Source: Alkalimonas cellulosilytica (GTDB lineage: Bacteria > Pseudomonadota > Gammaproteobacteria > Enterobacterales > Alteromonadaceae). From it: DNA of 64,000 nt. Location: the NCBI RefSeq assembly GCF_036325985.1, contig NZ_JAUHLI010000004.1, positions 184,882 to 248,881 on the forward strand, given 5' to 3'. Shown here piece by piece: positions 33,644-42,340 of the stretch. Each line of letters opens with the position of its first letter. Position 1 is the stretch's first letter. The notes under the pieces are model-generated. The model was given only the letters and a program-made list of their open reading frames with translations, was not told where the DNA came from and made no database searches. A program made the translations under genes and the position numbers.

Positions 33644-34567
33644 ATGGCTGGATACTTTGCAATTTTTCTGGTGCTGCTTACCATCGCCAGTGGTTTGATT
33701 TGGTTGCTGGATGCCCGGCTGTTCGCTCCCAAACGGCGTGAGCAGGTAGAACAGGCAGTCGCTGCCGCTGGTGGCAAGCTACCGCCAGAAACCATAGAGC
33801 GGATCGCCAAAGAGCCCTGGCTGGCCGAGACAGCACGCTCCATTTTTCCAATCATTGCCATTATTACGGTGTTGCGCTCGTTCTTATTCGAGCCTTTTCA
33901 GATCCCTTCCGGTTCGATGATGCCTACCTTGCTGGTGGGTGATTTTATTTTGGTGCAAAAATTCGCCTATGATGTGAAGGATCCGGTTTTTCGCAAAACG
34001 CTGTACCGCAACAACACCCCTTCGCATGGGGATATTGCGGTCTTTAAGTATCCGGAAAACCCGCGGCTCGATTACATCAAGCGTATTATCGGCTTGCCGG
34101 GTGATCGGGTGATTTACCGTGATAAGCAGTTTTTTATTCAGCGCGCCTGCACTGAAGCGCATCAGGGTCAATGTCCTGGGCTGGAGCAAGTACGCTATAG
34201 TTTTACTGCGGAAGGCGAGTTTACTCAACAGGGTTTGCCGCAGCGACGCTATACCGAACAGTTTGGCGACAAGCAGTACGATATTTTGCTGACCGCTGCA
34301 TTGCCGGAGCAAAAAGGCCAGTATTTTCGCCAGGCCGGCACGGCCATCGATGAGTGGCTGGTGCCTGAAGGCCATTACTTTGCCGTTGGTGATAACCGCG
34401 ATAACAGCCGTGATAGTCGTTTTTTTGGTTTTATCGAAGAGGACTTGATGGTGGGTAAGGCGGTCTTTATCTGGATGAGCTTCGAGTTTAGCGACAATCC
34501 AGATCGTGTATTACCACGTTGGATACCGGTCGGCATCCGCTTTGAACGTTTGGGACGTATCCGCTAA
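33644..34567 (+). CDS. lepB: Signal peptidase I
   Basis: A 307-residue inner-membrane serine/lysine protease that removes signal peptides. Two N-terminal membrane segments (about 4–23 and 66–83) precede the catalytic Ser91 (PSGSMMPTL) and Lys146 (RLDYIKRIIGLPGD), followed by GDNRDNSRDSRFFG. The ATG at 33644 has CAGGACTCTTT upstream. The stop codon is directly followed by the rnc ATG. Confidence 0.97.
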   Translation: MAGYFAIFLVLLTIASGLIWLLDARLFAPKRREQVEQAVAAAGGKLPPETIERIAKEPWLAETARSIFPIIAIITVLRSFLFEPFQIPSGSMMPTLLVGDFILVQKFAYDVKDPVFRKTLYRNNTPSHGDIAVFKYPENPRLDYIKRIIGLPGDRVIYRDKQFFIQRACTEAHQGQCPGLEQVRYSFTAEGEFTQQGLPQRRYTEQFGDKQYDILLTAALPEQKGQYFRQAGTAIDEWLVPEGHYFAVGDNRDNSRDSRFFGFIEEDLMVGKAVFIWMSFEFSDNPDRVLPRWIPVGIRFERLGRIR

Positions 34568-35251
34568 ATGACAAAAGAACAAAACCCGTTAAGCCGTCTG
34601 ATGCCGCTACTCGGGCATTCATTTGCCGAGCCGGAACTGCTGCAGCAGGCACTGACTCACCGCAGTTGCAAGGGGCGTCATAATGAGCGGCTGGAGTTTT
34701 TAGGGGATGCTATTTTAAGCATGGTGATTGCAGAAGCCTTGTACCAGAATTTTCCCAATGCCAAAGAAGGCGAACTTACCCGGATGCGTGCCAGCCTGGT
34801 CAAAGGCGTCACGCTGGCAGAAATTGCCGGCGAGTTATCCATCGCTGATTATCTGCGGCTTGGGCCCGGTGAAATGAAAAGTGGTGGTCATCGCCGCGAG
34901 TCCATTCTGGCCGATGCCTTTGAGGCCATCTTAGGGGCCATCTATCTGGATGCTGGCCTTGAGGTCTGTAAAGAGCGGATCCTGTTCTGGTTTGCCAGCC
35001 GTTTGCAACAGATCACACCGCAGCAGCAAAAAGACTCGAAAACCCGTTTGCAAGAGTATTTGCAAGGCAGGCGTTTGGCGCTGCCGGTGTATCAGGTCGA
35101 AGAGACGATTGGTGAAGCGCACAATCAGTATTTCACCGTGAGTTGTACCATTGATGGACGAACCCCGGTGCAAGCCAGTGGTAGCTCGCGCCGTAAGGCT
35201 GAGCAAGATGCTGCCCATAAAATGCTGGAGCAGATCCAATATGAACAGTGA
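34568..35251 (+). CDS. rnc: Ribonuclease III
   Basis: A 227-residue double-strand-specific endonuclease for rRNA and mRNA processing. The catalytic signature HNERLEFLGDAILS (Glu and Asp metal ligands) and the C-terminal dsRNA-binding domain (KTRLQEYLQGRRLALPVYQV, SSRRKAEQDAAHKML) are intact. It starts at the base after the lepB stop and overlaps era by 11 bp. Confidence 0.97.
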   Translation: MTKEQNPLSRLMPLLGHSFAEPELLQQALTHRSCKGRHNERLEFLGDAILSMVIAEALYQNFPNAKEGELTRMRASLVKGVTLAEIAGELSIADYLRLGPGEMKSGGHRRESILADAFEAILGAIYLDAGLEVCKERILFWFASRLQQITPQQQKDSKTRLQEYLQGRRLALPVYQVEETIGEAHNQYFTVSCTIDGRTPVQASGSSRRKAEQDAAHKMLEQIQYEQ

Positions 35252-36152
35252 AACCTCACCGCCTGAAACCCGTGCAGGTCTGGTCGCTATTGTCGGCCGG
35301 CCTAATGTGGGCAAGTCCACCCTGCTTAATGAGTTGATTGGGCAGAAAGTCAGTATCACGTCACGTAAACCACAAACCACCCGACACCGGATCCTGGGTA
35401 TTGATACCCGTGAGCAGGTACAGACCGTGTATGTGGATACGCCTGGCCTGCATATTGAAGAAAAGCGGGCCATTAACCGCTTAATGAACCGCGCTGCTGC
35501 CAGCTCCATCCTGGATGTTGAGTTGGTGCTTTTTGTGGTGGAAGGTACCCGCTGGACCGATGACGATCAGATGGTGCTAAACCGACTGATTGCTGCCAAA
35601 AAAGATGTGATTCTGGTGGTGAATAAAACAGACCAGGTGGCGGATAAAGAAAAGCTGATGCAGCAGCTGCAATGGTTAGGTCAGCAGCTGAACTTCCTCG
35701 AAATCGTGCCGGTTTCTGCTAAAAATGGCAAAAATGTCGCAGAGTTGCGCGCTTTGGTGCAAAAGCAGTTGCCTGCCTGTGAGTTCTTTTTCCCGGAAGA
35801 TTATGTGACTGATCGCTCGATGCGGTTTATGGCGGCAGAAATTGTACGCGAGAAGTTGATGCGCTTTTTGGGCGATGAATTGCCCTACTCGGTGACGGTG
35901 GAGATTGAACGTTTTAAGTGGGAAGAGAACCTGTACCACATTGCTGCTTTGGTACTGGTAGAACGGGAAAGTCAAAAGCGGATGGTGATTGGCAATAAGG
36001 GTGAGCGGGTGAAAACCATCGCCACCGAGGCGCGGAAAGATCTGGAGCGCCTGTTGGAGCAAAAAGTGTTTTTGCAAATCTGGGTCAAGGTCAAATCGGG
36101 CTGGGCTGATGATGAACGCGCTTTGCGCAGCCTGGGGTATGGCGAGAACTAG
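35241..36152 (+). CDS. era: GTPase Era
   Basis: A 303-residue 16S rRNA-binding GTPase for 30S maturation. Motifs: GRPNVGKSTLLNEL (G1), SRKPQTTRHRI (switch I), DTPG (G3), VNKTD (G4), and the C-terminal KH domain with MVIGNKGERVKTIATEARKDL. The start ATG at 35241 lies in the rnc end. Confidence 0.97.
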   Translation: MNSETSPPETRAGLVAIVGRPNVGKSTLLNELIGQKVSITSRKPQTTRHRILGIDTREQVQTVYVDTPGLHIEEKRAINRLMNRAAASSILDVELVLFVVEGTRWTDDDQMVLNRLIAAKKDVILVVNKTDQVADKEKLMQQLQWLGQQLNFLEIVPVSAKNGKNVAELRALVQKQLPACEFFFPEDYVTDRSMRFMAAEIVREKLMRFLGDELPYSVTVEIERFKWEENLYHIAALVLVERESQKRMVIGNKGERVKTIATEARKDLERLLEQKVFLQIWVKVKSGWADDERALRSLGYGEN

Positions 36153-36879
36153 CCTGGCAACGCCCTGGCATGCGGCCTATATCCTGCACAGCAGGCCGCT
36201 GGCAGAGCACAAGGTGATTTTGCAGCTGCTGTTGCCGGAGTTAGGCCGTCTTTCTGCGGTGGTACGAAAGCGCAGTGGCAAGCAGCGGCAACCCTTACAA
36301 CCCTTTCAATTGCTTACGCTGCAGCTGACAGGCCAGCATGAATTAAAAACCATCGTAAAGCTTGAAGAGCAAGCACCGGGAGTGCCACTGCGTGGTGTGG
36401 CGCTGCTTTGCGCTTTTTACCTGAATGAACTGCTGTGCCGGATTTGGCCGGATAACCTGGCCAGTGAGCAGTTGTTTTTGCTCTATCAGGCGGCGCTTAA
36501 GCAACTGCAGCACAGGCCACCGCAGCTTGAGCAGCTGGAGCCTGTGTTGCGGCAGTTTGAGTTTGCACTGTTGGCTGAGCTTGGGCAACCGGTAGACTGG
36601 CAGTTGGATGCTTTGGGCCAGCCGCTGCAACCGCAACTTTGTTATCGCTGGCAGCATGAGCAAGGCTGGGATCAGTGCGAGCAGGGCTTTTCGGGTTTAC
36701 TCTTGCAACAAATTGGTCAGGGGCTTTGGTCAGAACCAGGTTGCCGGCAGGCTGCCAAGCACATCAGCCGCTTGTTGTTAAAGCCCTTGCTTGGTGATAA
36801 ACCATTGCAAAGCAAAGAGCTTTTTTCTAAGCGCACCGCCGAATCCGTGCAGGTGCCGTGGCAAGACGATCATTCTTAA
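36139..36879 (+). CDS. recO: DNA repair protein RecO
   Basis: A 246-residue protein of the RecFOR pathway that loads RecA on SSB-coated DNA. The N-terminal OB fold (AAYILHSRPLAEHKVILQLL, ELGRLSAVVRKRSGK) is followed by the helical domain. The ATG at 36139 lies 14 bp inside era, which suggests coupled translation. It ends 10 bp before pdxJ. Confidence 0.92.
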   Translation: MARTSLATPWHAAYILHSRPLAEHKVILQLLLPELGRLSAVVRKRSGKQRQPLQPFQLLTLQLTGQHELKTIVKLEEQAPGVPLRGVALLCAFYLNELLCRIWPDNLASEQLFLLYQAALKQLQHRPPQLEQLEPVLRQFEFALLAELGQPVDWQLDALGQPLQPQLCYRWQHEQGWDQCEQGFSGLLLQQIGQGLWSEPGCRQAAKHISRLLLKPLLGDKPLQSKELFSKRTAESVQVPWQDDHS

Positions 36880-36889
36880 GGAGACCGCA

Positions 36890-37618
36890 ATGTCGGCAAT
36901 TTATTTGGGCGTTAATATCGATCATGTCGCAACTTTACGTCAGGCCCGTGGCACCAATTATCCTGAGCCGGTGCATGCCGCTTTGGTCGCGGAGCAGGCC
37001 GGTGCGGATGGCATTACCGTGCATTTACGTGAAGATCGCCGCCATATTATCGACCGCGATGTGTACCTGCTTAATCAAACCATCAGCACCCGCTTAAACT
37101 TTGAAATGGCAGTGACCGAGGAAATGCTGAACATAGCGCTGGATGTGAAGCCGCATTTTTGTTGCCTGGTACCGGAAAAGCGCGAAGAGCTGACGACGGA
37201 AGGCGGCCTGGATGTGGCCGGTCAGCTGGATAAAATCCGTACCGCCTGCCACCGCCTTGCTGAGGCCAATATTCTGGTGTCTTTGTTTATCGACCCGGAT
37301 CTGAACCAGATCGATGCGGTGCTGGCAGCAGGTGCCCCTTACATAGAGCTGCACACCGGCCGTTATGCGGAAAGCAGTGGCGAGCAGCAACAGCAAGAAC
37401 TGGCTCGCATTCAGCAGGCGGCCCGTTATGCGCACAGCAAAGGTTTGGTCGTGAATGCCGGCCATGGCCTGCATTACCACAATGTGCAACCCATCGCGGC
37501 CATCCCTGAAATGTACGAGTTAAATATTGGCCACGCCATCGTGGCCCGGGCGGTGTTTAGCGGCTTGCATGCGGCTGTAGCGGATATGAAACAACTGATG
37601 ACCGAGGCACGCCGCTAA
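36890..37618 (+). CDS. pdxJ: Pyridoxine 5'-phosphate synthase
   Basis: A 242-residue TIM-barrel enzyme that makes pyridoxine 5'-phosphate from 1-deoxyxylulose 5-phosphate and aminoacetone phosphate. VNIDHVATLRQARGTNYPEP, GITVHLREDRRHI and ELHTGRYAE are family markers. The ATG follows AAGGAGACCGCA. The stop overlaps acpS (TAATG). Confidence 0.97.
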   Translation: MSAIYLGVNIDHVATLRQARGTNYPEPVHAALVAEQAGADGITVHLREDRRHIIDRDVYLLNQTISTRLNFEMAVTEEMLNIALDVKPHFCCLVPEKREELTTEGGLDVAGQLDKIRTACHRLAEANILVSLFIDPDLNQIDAVLAAGAPYIELHTGRYAESSGEQQQQELARIQQAARYAHSKGLVVNAGHGLHYHNVQPIAAIPEMYELNIGHAIVARAVFSGLHAAVADMKQLMTEARR

Positions 37619-37995
37619 TGGCCATTGCCGGGCTTGGCACCGATATCGTGCAAATCAGCCGGATTGAGCGCAGCCTGGCACGCAGCCCGGCATTGGCAGA
37701 GCGGGTGCTGACCGCTGCAGAACTGGTTGAGTTTGCCGGTCATGCTCAGCCCGCCCGTTTTTTGGCCAAGCGCTTTGCCGCCAAAGAAGCGGCCGCTAAA
37801 GCCCTGGGCACTGGGATAGGTCGGGGGGTGTCCTGGCAGCAGTTTCAGATTGACCATAACGAGCTGGGAGCGCCACTGCTTCGCTGCAATGGCTACAGTT
37901 TGGAGTTAATTCAACAACGTGGCATCCAGCACTGCTGGCTTAGCATCAGTGATGAACAGGACTTTGCCTGTGCCACCGTAGTGCTGGAGCGCTGA
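37618..37995 (+). CDS. acpS: Holo-[acyl-carrier-protein] synthase
   Basis: A 125-residue trimeric phosphopantetheinyl transferase that activates ACP with CoA. GLGTDIVQISRIE and RFLAKRFAAKEAAAKALGTG contain the Mg-binding Asp and Glu. It is the last gene of the rpoE-to-acpS chain and converges on barA with 1 bp between stop codons, leaving no room for a terminator. Confidence 0.95.
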   Translation: MAIAGLGTDIVQISRIERSLARSPALAERVLTAAELVEFAGHAQPARFLAKRFAAKEAAAKALGTGIGRGVSWQQFQIDHNELGAPLLRCNGYSLELIQQRGIQHCWLSISDEQDFACATVVLER

Positions 37996-37996
37996 C

Positions 37997-40756
37997 TCAG
38001 GCTTGTTCATCCGGTATGGCAACCAGTTGGTGCCACTCGGTGCCTGCCAGATCCTGCAGCAAGCCTTGCACCACATCCGCTAACTCCAGCATTTCCGGCT
38101 CCAACTGCTCCAGGCTCTGGCCACGTTTTAACTGGGTCTCCAATTGCTCTGTCAGTTGCTTCAGTTGAGGTACGCCGCTGTAACAGGTGGCGCCATGCAG
38201 TTTGTGCACATGGTGCAACAGTTGCTCTGCATCGCGTTGTTGCCAGGCTTGTTGAATATGCTGGTAAGAGTCCGGCAGTGAGCTGCACAGCATCTGCAGC
38301 ATTTCCAGGGCCAACCCGGCCTTGCCTCCGGCACGTTGCAGCGAGAGTGACCAGTCGATGTAGTTGCTGTGCGGAATGGCAGGCTCTTGCCGGGTTGGTA
38401 GGGCGGGCTTGCTAAGCGGCAGGTGTTCCTGCAGGGCCAATTGCAGCATGTGCTCATCCAGCGGCTTACTTAAAAAATCTGCAAACCCAAGCTGCAGCAA
38501 ACGTTCACGCTCACCGGCAACCGCATGCGCAGTCACTGCTATCACCGGTGTTTGCTCATTCAGCGAGCTTTGCTGAATTTTTTGGCAGGCTTCGATACCA
38601 TCCATCACCGGCATATTGATGTCCATAAAAATCATGTCATACAGATGTTGGGTTGCTTTCTGCCAGGCTTCGGCACCCTGCACTGCGGTATCGACATGCA
38701 GTACCAGCTCCGATAATAAGGTGTGGATCAATTTGAGATTGGCCTCGTTATCATCCACTGCCAGCACGCGCAAATTGGCTTTGGCTGGCTTTAACGCGAC
38801 AGCACCACTGTTTTTCTGCTCCACAAAAGGCTGAGCAAGCACCAAAGCCAGTTTGCGGTGATGAACTGGTTTGGATAAGCAGGCATCTGCACCAGAAAGC
38901 TGAATGGCCTCACGCAGGTGAGGCGAGAGGGTATTGACCAGCAAAAAGCAATGATCAACCTGTGGCCTGACACGTTGCACCAGCTCCTGAATTTGATTCA
39001 GCTGGTGCAGTGACAGGGTGCGACCAAGTAAAGCAAAATCGTAATGTTGCTGGTGTGCAAGCGCTTGCTGCAGTTGGGCCTGGGTAGCGCATAGGGTGAC
39101 GTTGAGTCCCCAGCTCAGTAGCAGGTTACTGCATGCCTCGCGTGAGTACTGTTGTGGCTCGAAATACAGCAGTCGTTTGCCATCGAGCAGCTCAAGCGGC
39201 AGCGGCTCAGCCACCGTGGTCGGATGACGTTTGCACTCCAGGGTGAACCAGAAGGTTGCTCCTTTGCCTGCCTCACTATCCACACCGATATGACCCGACA
39301 TGGCATGCACCAGCTTTTGTGAAATCATCAGGCCAAGGCCAGCACCGGTATGTTTACCGGTAGTGGCTTTGTGCTGACTGCTGCCGCGGAAAATGTATTG
39401 TTGTTGCTCTTCGGTTAGGCCAATGCCAGTGTCCTGCACCGAAATATGCAAGCTTAACTGGTGCTCGGATAAAATACTGGCCCGAACCCTGATCAGCACG
39501 CTGCCGCGCTCGGTAAACTTAATGGCATTGCCGGCAATATTCATCAAGACCTGAGTGAGGCGGGTCGCATCCACCACCACATCATCCGGGCAGCTGGGGT
39601 CGACAATCAGAGCCAACTCCAGTTGTTTCTCAAATGCCTGAGCCGCCAAAAGCTCCGTTGCATCATCCAGCAATTCGCGCAAGGATACCGGCTGTTGGTT
39701 CAGTGGCATCCGGCCCTCTTCCAGGCGGGCAAAGTCCAGCACATCATTGACCAACACCAGCAAGCTATTGGCCGACTTTTGAATGGTTTGCAAGTAATCG
39801 AACTGACTGGCACTGAGCTGAGTCTTTAGTAGTTGGCGGGTAAATCCCAGCACGCCGTTTAAAGGCGTGCGCAACTCATGACTCATTTTGGCGAGAAACT
39901 CAGTTTTCTGCCGGTTTTCTTCCATCGCTTTGCGTTTGCCAAGTTCAAGCTCAATGCTCTGAACTTCCAGTTGCTCCATGCTTTGCTGCAAGTCGGCCGT
40001 TGCCTGTTCAACCTGATGCTGCATGTCATCCTGCAGCTCCTGACAGCATTGAATCAATTGCTCAATACCCTGAGCCAATTGGTGCAGCTCATTGGAGGAC
40101 TCTGCCTGTTGTGGCGTTGGTAGGGGCAAAGACTTGGCTTGTTGCAGTTGCTGCAGCATCTGCTGGATAGGCCGGTGAATGCTGCGGCTGGCCAGCCAGC
40201 CCAGGATAGTGCTCAGCAGCATTGCTGCTAGAACTGCCAGCACGGACGACAATATGGACGATTGTCTGGCCAGGATCAGATTATCCCGTTGCAAGCGGAC
40301 CGCCAGATAGCCCAGTTGTTGTGGTGTGCTTGCTTGCTCAATTTGTTGCCAAATCGGACTTCGGATGATCAGCCAGTCGGCAGCGCTTTGCAGCTCGGTA
40401 AATTGCAGCTTATTTTGCTGGTTGCTCAGTTGCAGCTGATGAATACCCGGATAGTGGTTGCTGGTGGCGATCAGCTGATGCTGGGCATCAAACACGGCAA
40501 TGCTTTTTACCAGTGGCGAGTTTTTGCGATGACTGACATCCAGCAATTGCCCGAGCATATACTGGTTGCCTTGTGCCAGCGCTTCAGCACTGGCCAATGC
40601 CAGCGGCTCGGCAATGTTGCTGGCTTGCTGTTCTAAAAAGTGTCGCACATCCTGCGTACGGGCCTGGGTAAAGTAAAGGCCAAGCAGTGCACTGATCAAA
40701 AAAGTCGGTGCAACAATCAGCAACAGAATGCGGTGATGCAGCGCAAGAGTCGTCAT
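37997..40756 (-). CDS. barA: Hybrid sensor histidine kinase BarA (GacS)
   Basis: A 919-residue tripartite kinase: membrane segments at about 9–28 and 168–188 enclosing a periplasmic domain, HAMP and coiled coil, phospho-acceptor His293 (KMSHELRTPLNG), ATPase domain (about 400–505, NAIKFTERGSV, DTGIG, GAGLGLMI), a degenerate receiver (about 525–640), a true receiver with Asp712 (FMDINMPVMDG) and an HPt with His851 (HKLHGAT). Known BarA/GacS phosphorylates UvrY/GacA to induce CsrB-type RNAs; such an RNA is encoded at 20 kb here. UvrY is not in the window. Divergent from rlmD, as in E. coli. Confidence 0.95.
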   Translation of the reverse strand: MTTLALHHRILLLIVAPTFLISALLGLYFTQARTQDVRHFLEQQASNIAEPLALASAEALAQGNQYMLGQLLDVSHRKNSPLVKSIAVFDAQHQLIATSNHYPGIHQLQLSNQQNKLQFTELQSAADWLIIRSPIWQQIEQASTPQQLGYLAVRLQRDNLILARQSSILSSVLAVLAAMLLSTILGWLASRSIHRPIQQMLQQLQQAKSLPLPTPQQAESSNELHQLAQGIEQLIQCCQELQDDMQHQVEQATADLQQSMEQLEVQSIELELGKRKAMEENRQKTEFLAKMSHELRTPLNGVLGFTRQLLKTQLSASQFDYLQTIQKSANSLLVLVNDVLDFARLEEGRMPLNQQPVSLRELLDDATELLAAQAFEKQLELALIVDPSCPDDVVVDATRLTQVLMNIAGNAIKFTERGSVLIRVRASILSEHQLSLHISVQDTGIGLTEEQQQYIFRGSSQHKATTGKHTGAGLGLMISQKLVHAMSGHIGVDSEAGKGATFWFTLECKRHPTTVAEPLPLELLDGKRLLYFEPQQYSREACSNLLLSWGLNVTLCATQAQLQQALAHQQHYDFALLGRTLSLHQLNQIQELVQRVRPQVDHCFLLVNTLSPHLREAIQLSGADACLSKPVHHRKLALVLAQPFVEQKNSGAVALKPAKANLRVLAVDDNEANLKLIHTLLSELVLHVDTAVQGAEAWQKATQHLYDMIFMDINMPVMDGIEACQKIQQSSLNEQTPVIAVTAHAVAGERERLLQLGFADFLSKPLDEHMLQLALQEHLPLSKPALPTRQEPAIPHSNYIDWSLSLQRAGGKAGLALEMLQMLCSSLPDSYQHIQQAWQQRDAEQLLHHVHKLHGATCYSGVPQLKQLTEQLETQLKRGQSLEQLEPEMLELADVVQGLLQDLAGTEWHQLVAIPDEQA

Positions 40757-40839
40757 GGCGAAAGCGGCTTGCTACAATAGATCGTTGATTCAGCTATCAT
40801 GACACAACCTTCTGAAAATGCCTACAAGGGTCTTTGGCT

Positions 40840-42165
40840 ATGGCCATCATTTATCAAGCAAAAAAAGCTGTCGTTGTTAAGCCTGCCCAGCGTCTTATCA
40901 TTAATGCGCTGGATCATCTGGGGCAGGGCATGGCGCGACTGGATGGCCGGATAGTATTTGTGCCGGGTGCTTTGCCGGGTGAAACCGTGCAAGTAAAACT
41001 TAGCAGCCAAAAAAAGAACTTCAGCAAAGCCGAATTGCAAAAAGTGCTGGAACCTTCGCCGGACAGACAGCCTGCCGCCTGCCCACATTATCAGCAGTGT
41101 GGTGGTTGTCAGTTGCAGCATGCCAAACCTGAAGCGCAGTTGCGCTGGAAGCAGCAGGCGGTGGAGCAATTGCTGAGTCATCAACTGGGGCTTGCGCAAT
41201 TGCCCTGGGAGGCTGCTATCACAGGGCCGGAGTTTGGTTATCGCCGCAAAGCCCGGCTTGGTGTTTGGTACCAGCAAAGCAAAAAAGTGTTTCAGCTTGG
41301 CTTTCGCCAGCAAGGCGATTTTCGCATTCAGCCATTGACGAAGTGCCAGGTGCTGAGCCCGGTGTTGCAGCCAGTGTTTTCGGTACTGCTGCCGGTGCTC
41401 AAGCAATTGCAGCAAGGGCGTAGCATTACCCATCTGGATCTGATCGATGCCGATGGGGTGGCGTATGTTGTGGTGCGCCATATCGCGCCGCTTCCTGCCA
41501 GTGATAAAGCACAACTTTGTGCCAGCTGGCCGCAAGCCCGTTGGTTTGGGGAGGCCGAGACCGGCTGTTTTAGTGCCTGGCAAGACAGTGAGCCTGACCT
41601 GAGTTACGCGTTAACATCGCAGCAGCTGCAGCTGAGTTTTCAACCCGATGACTTTATTCAGGTCAATGCTGCTGTGAATCAACAAATGGTCGCAACGGCA
41701 CTTGACTGGTTATCGATTCAGCCGCAGGATCGGGTGCTGGATTTGTACTGTGGCATTGGTAATTTTAGCCTCCCGTTGGCGCAGCAAGCAGCCGAAGTGG
41801 TTGGGGTAGAGGGCCTGGCAGCTATGGTTGAGCGGGCTGCAACCAATGCGGCCAACAATGGTCTTAGCAATGTGCAGTTTGAGCGGGCGGATTTGCATTT
41901 ACCCTGGCCGGACAGCGGTTGGAGCCTCCAGCGCTTTGATAAAATTTTACTGGACCCTGCCCGGGCTGGTGCCAGTGGGGCTATTGAGCAGTTAGCGCGT
42001 TTGGGAGCCGGCAAAGTGCTGTATGTTTCCTGCAATCCTGAGACCCTGGCCCGTGATGCTGGTCAGTTGTTGCAGCAGGGCTATCGGCTGACGCGGCTCA
42101 AAGCTGTGGAAATGTTTCCGCAAACCCGCCATTTGGAAGTGATGGCGTTGTTTGAGCAGGTTTAA
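40840..42165 (+). CDS. rlmD: 23S rRNA (uracil-1939-C5) methyltransferase
   Basis: A 441-residue RumA-type SAM methyltransferase. N-terminal TRAM domain, 4Fe–4S cysteines Cys81, Cys87 and Cys90 (CPHYQQCGGC) plus a later one in LTKCQVL, SAM motif LDLYCGIGNFSLPLA and the catalytic Cys in VLYVSCNPETLARD. The ATG at 40840 has AAGGG 9 bp upstream; a TTG two codons earlier is less likely. Divergent from barA; repeat copy B lies between it and relA. Confidence 0.95.
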   Translation: MAIIYQAKKAVVVKPAQRLIINALDHLGQGMARLDGRIVFVPGALPGETVQVKLSSQKKNFSKAELQKVLEPSPDRQPAACPHYQQCGGCQLQHAKPEAQLRWKQQAVEQLLSHQLGLAQLPWEAAITGPEFGYRRKARLGVWYQQSKKVFQLGFRQQGDFRIQPLTKCQVLSPVLQPVFSVLLPVLKQLQQGRSITHLDLIDADGVAYVVVRHIAPLPASDKAQLCASWPQARWFGEAETGCFSAWQDSEPDLSYALTSQQLQLSFQPDDFIQVNAAVNQQMVATALDWLSIQPQDRVLDLYCGIGNFSLPLAQQAAEVVGVEGLAAMVERAATNAANNGLSNVQFERADLHLPWPDSGWSLQRFDKILLDPARAGASGAIEQLARLGAGKVLYVSCNPETLARDAGQLLQQGYRLTRLKAVEMFPQTRHLEVMALFEQV

Positions 42166-42193
42166 GTAAGAGAGCTATTACGCTCGGTGAGCA

Positions 42194-42303
42194 GCTCTGA
42201 TGACTGGGTACGCTAAGCAGACGCTTTTTGCCATGGATGGCAAAACGCAGCCCCCATGGATGGGTTTACGGCGTGTCTGTGTGCGCTACCCAGTCGTCAG
42301 AGC
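42194..42303. repeat. Structured intergenic repeat, copy B
   Basis: A 110-bp element in the rlmD–relA gap. The ends (42194–42210 and 42287–42303) pair over 17 bp with one G·U. The core GGGTACGCTAAGCAGACGC…GGCGTGTCTG.GTGCGCTACCC is shared with copy A at 8.0 kb, but the outer 8–9 bp of the stem differ while still pairing. Inside, TTTTGCCAT/ATGGCAAAA and CCCAT/ATGGG form two hairpins with CATGGATG apices. No coding potential seen. Confidence 0.75.
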
Positions 42304-42340
42304 CTGACTGATATCCGTATGAGACGACAAGGGGAAAACC

